A stretch of DNA of 64,000 bases from BRHc4a sp049323755 (lineage in GTDB: Bacteria > Bacillota > Desulfotomaculia > Desulfotomaculales > Desulfocucumaceae), in NCBI GenBank assembly GCA_049323755.1, contig JBMOPE010000004.1, positions 37,714-101,713 of the forward strand, written 5' to 3'. Below the pieces are notes generated by a model. It made no database searches. It was not told where the DNA came from and saw only the letters and a list, made by a program, of their open reading frames with translations. The translations under genes were made by a program, and so were the position numbers. Below, piece after piece: positions 8,686 through 16,109 of the stretch (the stretch's first letter is position 1; each line of letters begins with the position of its first letter).

Positions 8686-9006
8686 TCACTTCAGCAAGAC
8701 CCCCTCCTTTTTCAGGATGAAGAGCCTGTAATGCAATTCTGACAAAAAAAACATGCTGGCCATTGGAATAGCCAGCCCTATAAGGCCTCCGGCCAGAATA
8801 TTTCCCGATAAATCCAGTCCAGCCAGGTAAAGTAAAAAATTAATCCCTATTCCCAAAAGGAAATATGGAATCTGTAATTTGCTCTTACGGTAAGCCTTCA
8901 GCCAGCCCCGCCTGTCTTCCTCGGAAGAGAACTCGAGAATTCTCTTTTTGTTTTTCTCGCGTATTTCAAGTGTTATTTTTGTATTGTTTTCATTGGTATT
9001 TTTCAT
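8686..9006 (-). CDS. Hypothetical small membrane protein (two TM segments)
   Basis: Not recognised. It has 106 aa from ATG 9006, preceded by GGGGTGAG. The N-terminal half is charged (KITLEIREKNKKRILEF). Two hydrophobic segments follow (IPYFLLGIGINFLLYLAGL and GGLIGLAIPMASMFFL). A longer frame to 9093 would run through the promoter region and lacks a ribosome-binding site. It is first in the minus-strand operon with the small subunit and the symporter, so it may be a third component or regulator of the transporter. Confidence 0.6.
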   Translation of the reverse strand: MKNTNENNTKITLEIREKNKKRILEFSSEEDRRGWLKAYRKSKLQIPYFLLGIGINFLLYLAGLDLSGNILAGGLIGLAIPMASMFFLSELHYRLFILKKEGVLLK

Positions 9007-9093
9007 ATTCTCACCCCGTATAAAACTTTTTACGAAAAACAAAGCGTGAAAATTGCAAAGATACAAAATATACAAAAACGAAATATTATTCAT

Positions 9094-9118
9094 ATTATAA
9101 CATAATTAACAAAGTCAG
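9094..9118 (-). promoter_or_regulatory. Predicted sigma-A promoter (extended -10) of the symporter operon
   Basis: On the minus strand TATAAT (9099-9094) is preceded by TGT, giving an extended -10 TGnTATAAT. A weak -35 (CTGACT) lies about 17 nt upstream. It is located 90 nt before the start of the hypothetical membrane protein. Confidence 0.5.
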
Positions 9119-9200
9119 TCAGACAGGCTGCCCCCAGGAAATGTCGATTCAGACCTCCTTACCGACCGTTAACCGGTTAAAAAAGAACACGTGTATAATT

Positions 9201-9229
9201 AAAGGCCGGATTTATTTCCCGGCCTTTAA
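9201..9229 (-). terminator. Hairpin downstream of the GH57 gene region
   Basis: AAAGGCCGG pairs with CCGGCCTTT over an 11-nt spacer, 7 nt after the minus-strand branching enzyme gene. The T tract is short (TTTAATT), so termination may be modest. Confidence 0.6.
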
Positions 9230-9235
9230 GCAATA

Positions 9236-10825
9236 TTAAGCTGATTTTTTTGCTGCATAGCTGCGGTAGTCAATATCCGGAAAAATATTGTTTTTTGATT
9301 CAAGGTAATGGAGAAACCCCTCGTCGATCCGGTGTTCTTTTATTTCCCTGTAAAGCCTCAGGAAGTTGTCAATATGGGTTTTTGTCCTGCGTATGGCGTA
9401 CTCGGTCATTGTTCCTGTGCTCATTATAAAGGCCCAGTCACTGCTTTGGGCGAGTATAAGCTCGCGGGCGGCCTGGTTTAATGCCCTTGACTGCAAGCCT
9501 CCGGCATTATGAAAGCTTTCCGCCAGTTCAACCATTTTATCCGATACTGCATGAAGGTGCCTGTATATCCAGTCGTTCTGACCGCAAAGCCAGACCTCGT
9601 TATAACCTTTATGACCCCAGGTAGACGCGCAGGGTGTGGCTACCTGGTTGTAGCCGTGAAGTTTAAGATAGTCCCCGGGAGTAATCATTGTAAATTTATT
9701 CTGGTCGTAATGGATTTTCTTTATTAAAAACTCCAGCCATATTGGCCCCTCAAACCACCAGTGCCCGAACAGTTCGGCGTCGTAAGGCGCAACTATTACT
9801 GGTGGACGGTCCATCAGGCCTGATAAATATTCAACCTGCAGCTCCCTGTTGAACATAAAATTACCGGCATGGGTGGCGGCTTTCTCCACAGCCACTGATG
9901 GAATATAGGGCTCCTTATGGCTTGATTTTCCTGTTATGCGATAATATTTCATTCCCGTGTGTATTCTTATGCCGTCTGGATGGATATATGGCTTTATGTA
10001 CTCAAAATCCATATCGTAGCCTATATCTCTGTAAAACTCTCTGTAATAGGGGTCACCGGGATAACCTTCGTTGGCGCTCCAAACTTGCTTGGAGGACTCG
10101 GTATCCCTTCCAAAGGCTGCCACACCCGTTGGACAGAAAACAGGGGCGTAGACACCGTATCTGGGACGGTGGGAGGCAAATATAATACCATGTGTGTCAA
10201 GTATAAAGTATTTAATGCCGTTTTCCTTTAAAACAGCGTCTATACCGGGGGTATATGCGCACTCAGGCAGCCAGATTCCCTGAGGGTACCGGCCCAGATG
10301 CTTGACATGAAGGTCAATTGCAGTTTTAACCTGGGCACTAACAGCATTTCTATTAAGCAGCATTAAGGGCAAAAAGCCATGCGTAGCCCCACAGGTCATT
10401 ATTTCAAGGCGGCCAAGGTCCTGAAATTTTTTAAAGGCGTTAACAAGATTTTTATCGTACCTGTAAAAGGTTTCCCTGGAACGCCTGAAAATGCTTTGGT
10501 ACATCAGTGCTGATTCATGAAAAGCCGTATTATATGTTCTTCCTGCCTCCTTGTCTGAGAGCTCTATAAGTTTTTCAAGATGCTTAAGGTAACGTTCCTG
10601 CAAAAGACCGTCAGTGAGCATTGATATTAAAGTAGGTGTAAGGCTCATAGTAAGTCTGAAGGGGATATTCTCATCTGTGAGACGTTCAAAAACATTAATA
10701 AGAGGTATATAAGTTTCGGTAATTGCCTCATAAAGCCATCTTTCTTCAAGGAAATTCTCGTGCTCAGGATGTCTTACATATGGAAGGTGGGCATGTAATA
10801 TCATGCAAAGATAACCTTTATGCAT
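9236..10825 (-). CDS. GH57 family 1,4-alpha-glucan branching enzyme (DUF1957 type)
   Basis: Introduces alpha-1,6 branches into alpha-1,4-glucans in the cytoplasm. At 529 aa it begins GYLCMILHAHLPYVRHPEH, the GH57 motif I. The proposed nucleophile glutamate is in GIWLPECAY (about residue 190) and the acid/base aspartate in APYDAELFGHWWFEGP (about residue 350). It is followed by the helical DUF1957 C-terminal domain. The DUF4912 gene lies 28 nt upstream on the same strand, so they form an operon. With the GT4 synthase at 2.5 kb this supports glycogen-type polysaccharide synthesis. A few GH57 members are amylases; the motif set fits branching enzymes better. Confidence 0.88.
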   Translation of the reverse strand: MHKGYLCMILHAHLPYVRHPEHENFLEERWLYEAITETYIPLINVFERLTDENIPFRLTMSLTPTLISMLTDGLLQERYLKHLEKLIELSDKEAGRTYNTAFHESALMYQSIFRRSRETFYRYDKNLVNAFKKFQDLGRLEIMTCGATHGFLPLMLLNRNAVSAQVKTAIDLHVKHLGRYPQGIWLPECAYTPGIDAVLKENGIKYFILDTHGIIFASHRPRYGVYAPVFCPTGVAAFGRDTESSKQVWSANEGYPGDPYYREFYRDIGYDMDFEYIKPYIHPDGIRIHTGMKYYRITGKSSHKEPYIPSVAVEKAATHAGNFMFNRELQVEYLSGLMDRPPVIVAPYDAELFGHWWFEGPIWLEFLIKKIHYDQNKFTMITPGDYLKLHGYNQVATPCASTWGHKGYNEVWLCGQNDWIYRHLHAVSDKMVELAESFHNAGGLQSRALNQAARELILAQSSDWAFIMSTGTMTEYAIRRTKTHIDNFLRLYREIKEHRIDEGFLHYLESKNNIFPDIDYRSYAAKKSA

Positions 10826-10853
10826 TCAGAAGTCCTCCATCTTATTGGAATGT

Positions 10854-11567
10854 TTATTCCTGAGGGTTATAAAACCCCGGCGAGCTTATGCCCAGAGGCA
10901 GTTTCCCCATTCTTTCGTTAAGTTCTTCAATAATAAGAGGCGAGCTTACGCCCAGCTGATGTCTGTAATATAGACCCTCGATCCACATCCACTCCTCATC
11001 AAGCCTGTCGGAAAGGTTATCTCTGGGTGTGGTAACAAGGTTTGATCGTAATATTGTTATAAAACTGCCGTTCGGTAATAGCCTTCCCAGATCAACGCAG
11101 TATGAACGGTTTGCTGAAGGTACATTTATATACCACTGGTCTATTGCACTGTCAAGGCTGCAGTCAAAAGAGCTTATAGCGTTGTTTCCGTTAAAATCTA
11201 TTCCGGTTACATCGTACACCCTTAAAACAGCCCTTGAGGAATCCCAAATATCTGGCCCGTACAGGGTCGTAATTTCATCCATTTTTGTAGCGGTAACTTC
11301 CCAGTATGCATACAGCCAGTAGGGGTCTCTCACCATAAGAACCAAACGGTTCACTCCGTATGAATGTGGAAGTTCAGGCACAGGGTCGGGCAATTTCTGC
11401 TTTATGGGCTCGGCTATTTCCTCTGAATACTCTTCCGTAAATTGAGGCAGTTCTTTTTGAATATCAGGCTTTCTTTGTTTTCGGGTCTTAAAGGTTGGCC
11501 ATAAAATAAAGGCCAAAACCAGAATTGCTATAACAGACCCAATCAGGACATACATAATTGAAGTCAA
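10854..11567 (-). CDS. DUF4912 domain protein with N-terminal membrane anchor
   Basis: It has 237 aa. Residues about 5-24 form one transmembrane helix, followed by a charged linker and then a DUF4912 domain (YGVNRLVLMVRDPYWLYAYWEVT onward). DUF4912 proteins often adjoin GH57 branching enzymes and glycogen genes; their biochemical role is unknown and a carbohydrate-binding or scaffolding role is only inferred. The start is TTG 11567, with GGAGGGG 7-8 nt upstream. It overlaps nothing and leads the two-gene operon with the branching enzyme. Confidence 0.78.
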   Translation of the reverse strand: MTSIMYVLIGSVIAILVLAFILWPTFKTRKQRKPDIQKELPQFTEEYSEEIAEPIKQKLPDPVPELPHSYGVNRLVLMVRDPYWLYAYWEVTATKMDEITTLYGPDIWDSSRAVLRVYDVTGIDFNGNNAISSFDCSLDSAIDQWYINVPSANRSYCVDLGRLLPNGSFITILRSNLVTTPRDNLSDRLDEEWMWIEGLYYRHQLGVSSPLIIEELNERMGKLPLGISSPGFYNPQE

Positions 11568-11846
11568 GAGGAACCCCTCCTTGGTGAAAAATATTGTTAT
11601 AGACTGCTATAAAAATGGTTTATAAAATCGCCAAGCATGCTTTTATTATTACCACAGGCACAGGTATTATAATCACTGAAGGGTTTGCTTAAATACGGAA
11701 AAGACAAGCTTTTTAACGGGTTTACATATTTTGCAACAAAATTTATTATTCCTAGATATGAGAATAAAATACGTCATATATTCTTTTAAAAACCCTTTTG
11801 TGGTGATAATATTTTTTAATATATATTCAGAAAGGAGAGTTTAAGG

Positions 11847-12272
11847 GTGTTTAGAAATCCTGATGACAATATTCTTAAATCCATATTGAAAAAATCAAAA
11901 AATATAGCAGTTGTTGGGCTATCGGAAAACAGTGAGAGGGATAGCTACCGTGTTGCAGAGTATTTGCTGAAAAATGGATACAGGATTATACCGGTGAATC
12001 CCAATGCTGAAAATATACTGGGACAGAAGTCATATAAGGACCTGGCATCTGTACCTTATAAAGTGGACATTGTCAACGTATTCAGAAGAAGTGAACACCT
12101 TCCGTCAATTGTAGAAGAGGCAGCAGGAATAAAGCCGGAATGCATATGGGCGCAGCTGGGTGTTGTACACGGGGAGGCTGCCGAGTACGCAGAAAAGAAA
12201 GGTGTTCATGTGGTAATGGATTTGTGTATAAAGGTGGAGCACCAGAGACTTTTTGGGGAAAGAAATCAATGA
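11847..12272 (+). CDS. CoA-binding domain protein (YccU-like)
   Basis: A single Rossmann CoA-binding domain, 141 aa, with KNIAVVGLSENSERDSYRVAEYLLKNGYRIIPVNP and VDLCIKVEH-type ending (VVMDLCIKVEHQRL). Its homologues bind CoA or its derivatives, but no reaction is established. The start is GTG with AAAGGAGAG upstream. Its stop (TGA 12270-12272) overlaps the ATG of nth by 4 nt, so the two are translationally coupled. Confidence 0.85.
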   Translation: MFRNPDDNILKSILKKSKNIAVVGLSENSERDSYRVAEYLLKNGYRIIPVNPNAENILGQKSYKDLASVPYKVDIVNVFRRSEHLPSIVEEAAGIKPECIWAQLGVVHGEAAEYAEKKGVHVVMDLCIKVEHQRLFGERNQ

Positions 12273-12919
12273 AAAAGAACAAATTAACTGCAAAAAGAAA
12301 AAAAATACTGGAAAAGCTTTCGGAATTGTACCCTGATGCCAGTACAGAGCTGGAATACAGCGATAATTTTGAACTTCTCATTGCTGTTATGCTATCAGCC
12401 CAGTGCACCGATAAACAGGTTAACAAAATTACCTCAGGCCTCTTTAAAAAATATAAAAGCCCTGAGGATATCGCAAAACTTAGCTGGGAAGATTTGGCCG
12501 AAGAAATAAAGGGCTGCGGGCTGTACAGGAATAAAAGCAAAAACATAGTAAACACCAGCAGGATACTGGTAGACAAGTATAATTCGGTTGTTCCTGAAAA
12601 CAGGGAGGACCTGGAGTCCCTGCCGGGAGTAGGGAGGAAAACAGCAAATGTGGTCATGAGTGTAGCCTTTGGCTGCCCTGTTATGCCTGTGGATACACAT
12701 GTTTTCAGGGTATCCAGAAGGCTTGGGCTCTCTGCCGGAAAAAACCCGGTGGAGGTGGAAAATGATTTACAGATGTCTATCCCCACGGAACTGATGGGAG
12801 CGATGCACCACTGCCTGATATTACACGGCAGAAGGCTTTGCAGGGCCAGAAATCCCCACTGCGGGGAATGCGGACTGTCTGAACTATGCACCGGAAAAGA
12901 AGGAGACAGCAAACAGTAG
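12269..12919 (+). CDS. nth: Endonuclease III (DNA glycosylase/AP lyase)
   Basis: Removes oxidised pyrimidines in base-excision repair. It is 216 aa from ATG 12269, which overlaps the previous stop as ATGA. The helix-hairpin-helix SLPGVGRKTANVV carries the catalytic lysine, and the catalytic aspartate is in VDTHVFRVSRRLG. A C-terminal [4Fe-4S] motif C-x6-C-x2-C-x5-C is present (CRARNPHCGECGLSELC). A longer in-frame extension upstream is not needed. The last codons and the TAG stop (12902-12919) lie inside the GGAGACA repeat arm, so the C-terminal GDSKQ is repeat-derived. Confidence 0.93.
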   Translation: MKKNKLTAKRKKILEKLSELYPDASTELEYSDNFELLIAVMLSAQCTDKQVNKITSGLFKKYKSPEDIAKLSWEDLAEEIKGCGLYRNKSKNIVNTSRILVDKYNSVVPENREDLESLPGVGRKTANVVMSVAFGCPVMPVDTHVFRVSRRLGLSAGKNPVEVENDLQMSIPTELMGAMHHCLILHGRRLCRARNPHCGECGLSELCTGKEGDSKQ

Positions 12920-13108
12920 ACAGGAGACAGGAGATAAACATCCGGGCAATTAAAAGCAGCTGCAAAACAGGATGATTACTCAGTTCCTATAAAGCCACAT
13001 GGCACACAGACGATCACATAGAGTAACATTAGTATTTTTGTAAGCCAAATTAACCGGCCCAGAAATGTTATCATTCAGTAATGCTTGGATCTCCTGTCTC
13101 CTGTATTC
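12902..13108. repeat. Inverted element with 7-bp-period GGAGACA arms (copy 2)
   Basis: The left arm at about 12902-12933 (GGAGACAG...GTAGACAGGAGACAGGAG) overlaps the nth stop codon. The right arm (CTCCTGTCTCCTGTATTC, about 13091-13108) ends 24 nt before trmL. The central roughly 155 nt is unrelated to that of copy 1 at 2105-2352. Nothing coding is visible inside. Confidence 0.7.
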
Positions 13109-13131
13109 TTGTTTTGAAGGGTTGATCTTAT

Positions 13132-13590
13132 ATGAGAATAGTGCTGGTGGAACCGGAAATTCCCGCTAATACCGGGAATATATCGAGGACTTGCGCGGTG
13201 ACCGGATCGGAGCTTCACCTTATAAAGCCCCTTGGTTTTTCTATTGATGACAGGCAGCTAAAAAGGGCCGGGCTGGATTACTGGCGCCATCTGAGTGTTT
13301 ATGTACATGACAGCTTTGAAGAGCTTAGAAAAGAATACCCCGCCGGGAGGTTTTATTATATTTCCACCAGGGGAAAAAAATGTTACACAGACATAAAATT
13401 CGCTGAAGACGACTTCCTTGTTTTCGGCAAGGAGACGGCAGGACTTCCTGATGAAATATTAAGGTACAACGAGCAGTTCACCCTGAGAATACCAATGCTG
13501 AATGACCGCAGATCACTTAACCTGTCAAATTCCGTTGCTCTTGTTTTGTATGAGGCACTGAGACAGCAGGGATTTCAGGGTATGAAGTAG
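13132..13590 (+). CDS. trmL: tRNA (cytidine/uridine-34-2'-O)-methyltransferase TrmL
   Basis: A SPOUT-class methyltransferase of 152 aa that modifies the wobble base of leucine tRNAs. It opens with MRIVLVEPEIPANTGNISRTC and contains the knotted C-terminal signature LVFGKETAGLP and IPMLNDRRSLNLSNSVALVLYEALRQ. The length is typical. The start is ATG 13132; the ribosome-binding site is weak (GAAGGG, about 12 nt upstream). Transcription probably starts within or beyond the preceding repeat element. Confidence 0.92.
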   Translation: MRIVLVEPEIPANTGNISRTCAVTGSELHLIKPLGFSIDDRQLKRAGLDYWRHLSVYVHDSFEELRKEYPAGRFYYISTRGKKCYTDIKFAEDDFLVFGKETAGLPDEILRYNEQFTLRIPMLNDRRSLNLSNSVALVLYEALRQQGFQGMK

Positions 13591-13681
13591 CACATAAGTT
13601 GTTGATTAAAAAAGGAAGGATTTAATTCGTAGTTAATAGAATATATGTATATTAATATTGACACTGAAAGGACTGCGGTAA

Positions 13682-14623
13682 ATGGACATTGGCCTTAAGG
13701 AACTAAAGGGTTTAATGGAGAGAGAGGGTTATATAAGCGAGGACTCATTGGCGGTAACGGTGTATCTTGCCCTTACCCTGAGAAAGCCACTTCTGGTGGA
13801 AGGGGCTCCGGGAGTAGGTAAAACTGAGATTGCCAAGGTTCTGGGCAGGGTGTTTAATACCGAAGTGATCAGGCTCCAGTGTTACGAAGGGCTGGATGAA
13901 AACAAGGCGCTGTACGAATGGAACTACCAGAGGCAGCTCTTAAAAATACAAATAATGAAAGATTCATGCTCCAGGGACGCCTTGGAAAAGGACCTCTTTG
14001 ACGAGGAGTATCTTTTAGAGAGACCATTACTCAAGGCAATCAGGTCTGACAAAAAAGTTGTGCTGCTAATTGATGAAGTGGACAAGGTGGATGAGCCCTT
14101 TGAGGCATTTTTATTTGAATTGCTCTCAGACTTTCAGGTGTCTATTCCTGAGCTGGGGACTCTATCGGCATTAAACATTCCCATAGTGGTTCTAACCAGC
14201 AATGGGGACAGGGAGCTTTCGGACGGACTTAAAAGAAGGTGTGTCTACCTGTATATTGACTATCCGGACATTGAAAAGGAAGTCAGGATACTGCAGATAA
14301 AAGTTCCGGAAGCTGGCGACAGGCTTCGCCGGGAGGTTGCCGCAGCGGTTAATTACATTAGATCCAACCTTGATCTAAGAAAGCAGCCCTCCATTGCCGA
14401 GACAATTGACTGGGCAAGGTCGCTAATTGCACTTGATGCGGAATCCCTGGAAGCCGAGAACTTTTCAAATTCAGTTAATCTTTTGTTAAAAAACAGGGAC
14501 GACCGGAGGCAGGTATTGGAAAGTGAAGTGCTGAGAGAAATAATAAAAAACACCACCGGGGAAAATGAACACAAAAGAGAGGCGGCCTGCAACTGCCATG
14601 GCCATGGGCACTGTCACAAATAA
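13682..14623 (+). CDS. MoxR-family AAA+ ATPase with His/Cys C-terminal tail
   Basis: A 313-aa ATPase with Walker A LVEGAPGVGKTE (about 38-49), Walker B VVLLIDEVDKVDEPFE, sensor 1 VVLTSNGDRELSDGLKRRC, and a C-terminal helical lid. MoxR ATPases act with VWA-domain partners to insert cofactors or remodel protein complexes; the CoxD/CoxE pair matures aerobic Mo-CO dehydrogenase. The VWA partner follows 26 nt downstream. The last residues (NCHGHGHCHK) form a metal-binding-looking His/Cys tail that is not part of the ATPase fold. This hints at nickel, zinc or copper handling, but that is inference. Confidence 0.85.
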   Translation: MDIGLKELKGLMEREGYISEDSLAVTVYLALTLRKPLLVEGAPGVGKTEIAKVLGRVFNTEVIRLQCYEGLDENKALYEWNYQRQLLKIQIMKDSCSRDALEKDLFDEEYLLERPLLKAIRSDKKVVLLIDEVDKVDEPFEAFLFELLSDFQVSIPELGTLSALNIPIVVLTSNGDRELSDGLKRRCVYLYIDYPDIEKEVRILQIKVPEAGDRLRREVAAAVNYIRSNLDLRKQPSIAETIDWARSLIALDAESLEAENFSNSVNLLLKNRDDRRQVLESEVLREIIKNTTGENEHKREAACNCHGHGHCHK

Positions 14624-14649
14624 AATATAAAAATCTGGGGTGCGTTGAT

Positions 14650-16080
14650 TTGGAAATTGACCAGGTGACTGGAGTGATAGCTGAAATTGAGAGCCAGGGA
14701 AAGGATTCTCTGGAATATAACATAACAAGATTTGCACAGATACTCAGGCACCTGGGGGTGAGGATAAGCCTGGCAGAGACGATGGATGCAATGGCAGCCC
14801 TCTCCAAGGTTGACCTGTTGTCCCGTGATCAATTCAGGGGGGCCCTTAAGGCCTGTCTTGCAAAGAGTGGAAGGGAGGCAAGAATATTTGACCAGGCATT
14901 TAACATTTATTTTACCCCGGCCGATCAGAAACTGGCAAGACAAAAGCTTAGGAGAGAAATGCAAAAAGAAAGAGAAAGGCTAATCTCACAGGCGCAGCAG
15001 GAACTCTTTGAGGTGGTTGAGGACTGGCAGGAAGGTTTACCGGAGAGAATTGCCCTGACAGAAACACAGTTGGAGACATTCTCTCTTATGCCCGAAGAAG
15101 AAAAGGAAAGAATGAAGGAAATTCTGGAAAGAATGAAGTCTAATCCGGTGAATAACCCCGGTGATCTTATAAATAGGGTTTTGCAGTCATCATTAAATTA
15201 CTGGCGCTACTACATGCTTAAGAATATTCCCGAAAATGAAAGGAAAAGGAAAGATATTGAGGCCGAGCTTACAGGAGATGAAGAGCTGGATGATGTGATT
15301 CAGAGTGTGGCTGCGGAATTTTACCACAGCCCAGGCGACAGGATACTTCACCAGGATATGGAGAGTCTTGAAGATAGTGATCTCCCAAGGGTTACAGCCT
15401 TAATAGGACACCTGTCTTCACAGATGGCGTTGGGGATGAGCCGCAGGTACAAAAGAAGCACACGTGCCGTGGCAGTAGATATAAGGAGAACAGTGCGAAG
15501 AAATATAAGGTATGGCGGCATCCCCATAGACCTTAAATACAGGTCAAGGAGGAAAAAGAGGCCAAAATTTCTGCTGATATGCGATGTCTCAGCCTCAATG
15601 GCCATGTATGCCCGTTTTGTTTTGCAGTTTATTTACGGCCTGAGCAGCGCGGTGAAAGATATTGAAAGCTTTATATTTTCTGAAAACCTTGAAAGGATAA
15701 CTGAGTATTTTCAGAAACGATCGGACTTTTCCCGAAGTATGACTGAAATTATAAATAGCAGCCGGCAGTGGGGAAAATCAACTAACCTGCACGCTTCACT
15801 GAAGACCTTTAAGCAAAGTCATTGGGACGTTTTATCACCACAGACAATTGCTTTTATTGTCAGTGACACCAGAACAATTTCTCCGGATGGCGCCGCAAGA
15901 ATGCTTATGGAATTAAAGCTTAAATGCGGAGATGTTGTTTGGCTTAACACACTTCCACAAAGAGATTGGGAGAGCCACCCACAGGTAAAAATTTTTAAAA
16001 AAATTATACCAATGTATGAGTGCAACACACTTTCCCATTTGGAGAAGGCTATAAGAGCCCATGTGCTGACCAGAATATGA
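14650..16080 (+). CDS. VWA domain protein, CoxE-like partner of MoxR
   Basis: 476 aa. The N-terminal about 290 residues are helical and highly charged. A von Willebrand A domain then has the MIDAS DxSxS sequence in LICDVSASMAMY, with the aspartate near residue 312. The later MIDAS part is in IVSDTRTISPDG. The start is TTG 14650, with GGGGTG upstream. It forms a two-gene unit with the MoxR ATPase, the usual arrangement for metallocofactor or complex maturation systems. Its client is not identifiable here. The nearby accessory genes for Mo hydroxylases (52-55 kb) and the Ni-CODH genes (60 kb) are possible clients, but they are distant. Confidence 0.83.
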   Translation: MEIDQVTGVIAEIESQGKDSLEYNITRFAQILRHLGVRISLAETMDAMAALSKVDLLSRDQFRGALKACLAKSGREARIFDQAFNIYFTPADQKLARQKLRREMQKERERLISQAQQELFEVVEDWQEGLPERIALTETQLETFSLMPEEEKERMKEILERMKSNPVNNPGDLINRVLQSSLNYWRYYMLKNIPENERKRKDIEAELTGDEELDDVIQSVAAEFYHSPGDRILHQDMESLEDSDLPRVTALIGHLSSQMALGMSRRYKRSTRAVAVDIRRTVRRNIRYGGIPIDLKYRSRRKKRPKFLLICDVSASMAMYARFVLQFIYGLSSAVKDIESFIFSENLERITEYFQKRSDFSRSMTEIINSSRQWGKSTNLHASLKTFKQSHWDVLSPQTIAFIVSDTRTISPDGAARMLMELKLKCGDVVWLNTLPQRDWESHPQVKIFKKIIPMYECNTLSHLEKAIRAHVLTRI

Positions 16081-16109
16081 CGGGTATATAATCCGCATAC
16101 AAGGAAAGG

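Noticed and set aside
12082..12912. 276-aa frame on the minus strand
   Set aside because: Antisense to the CoA-binding protein and nth, both with clear family motifs; low-complexity Ser/Leu/Phe-rich translation.
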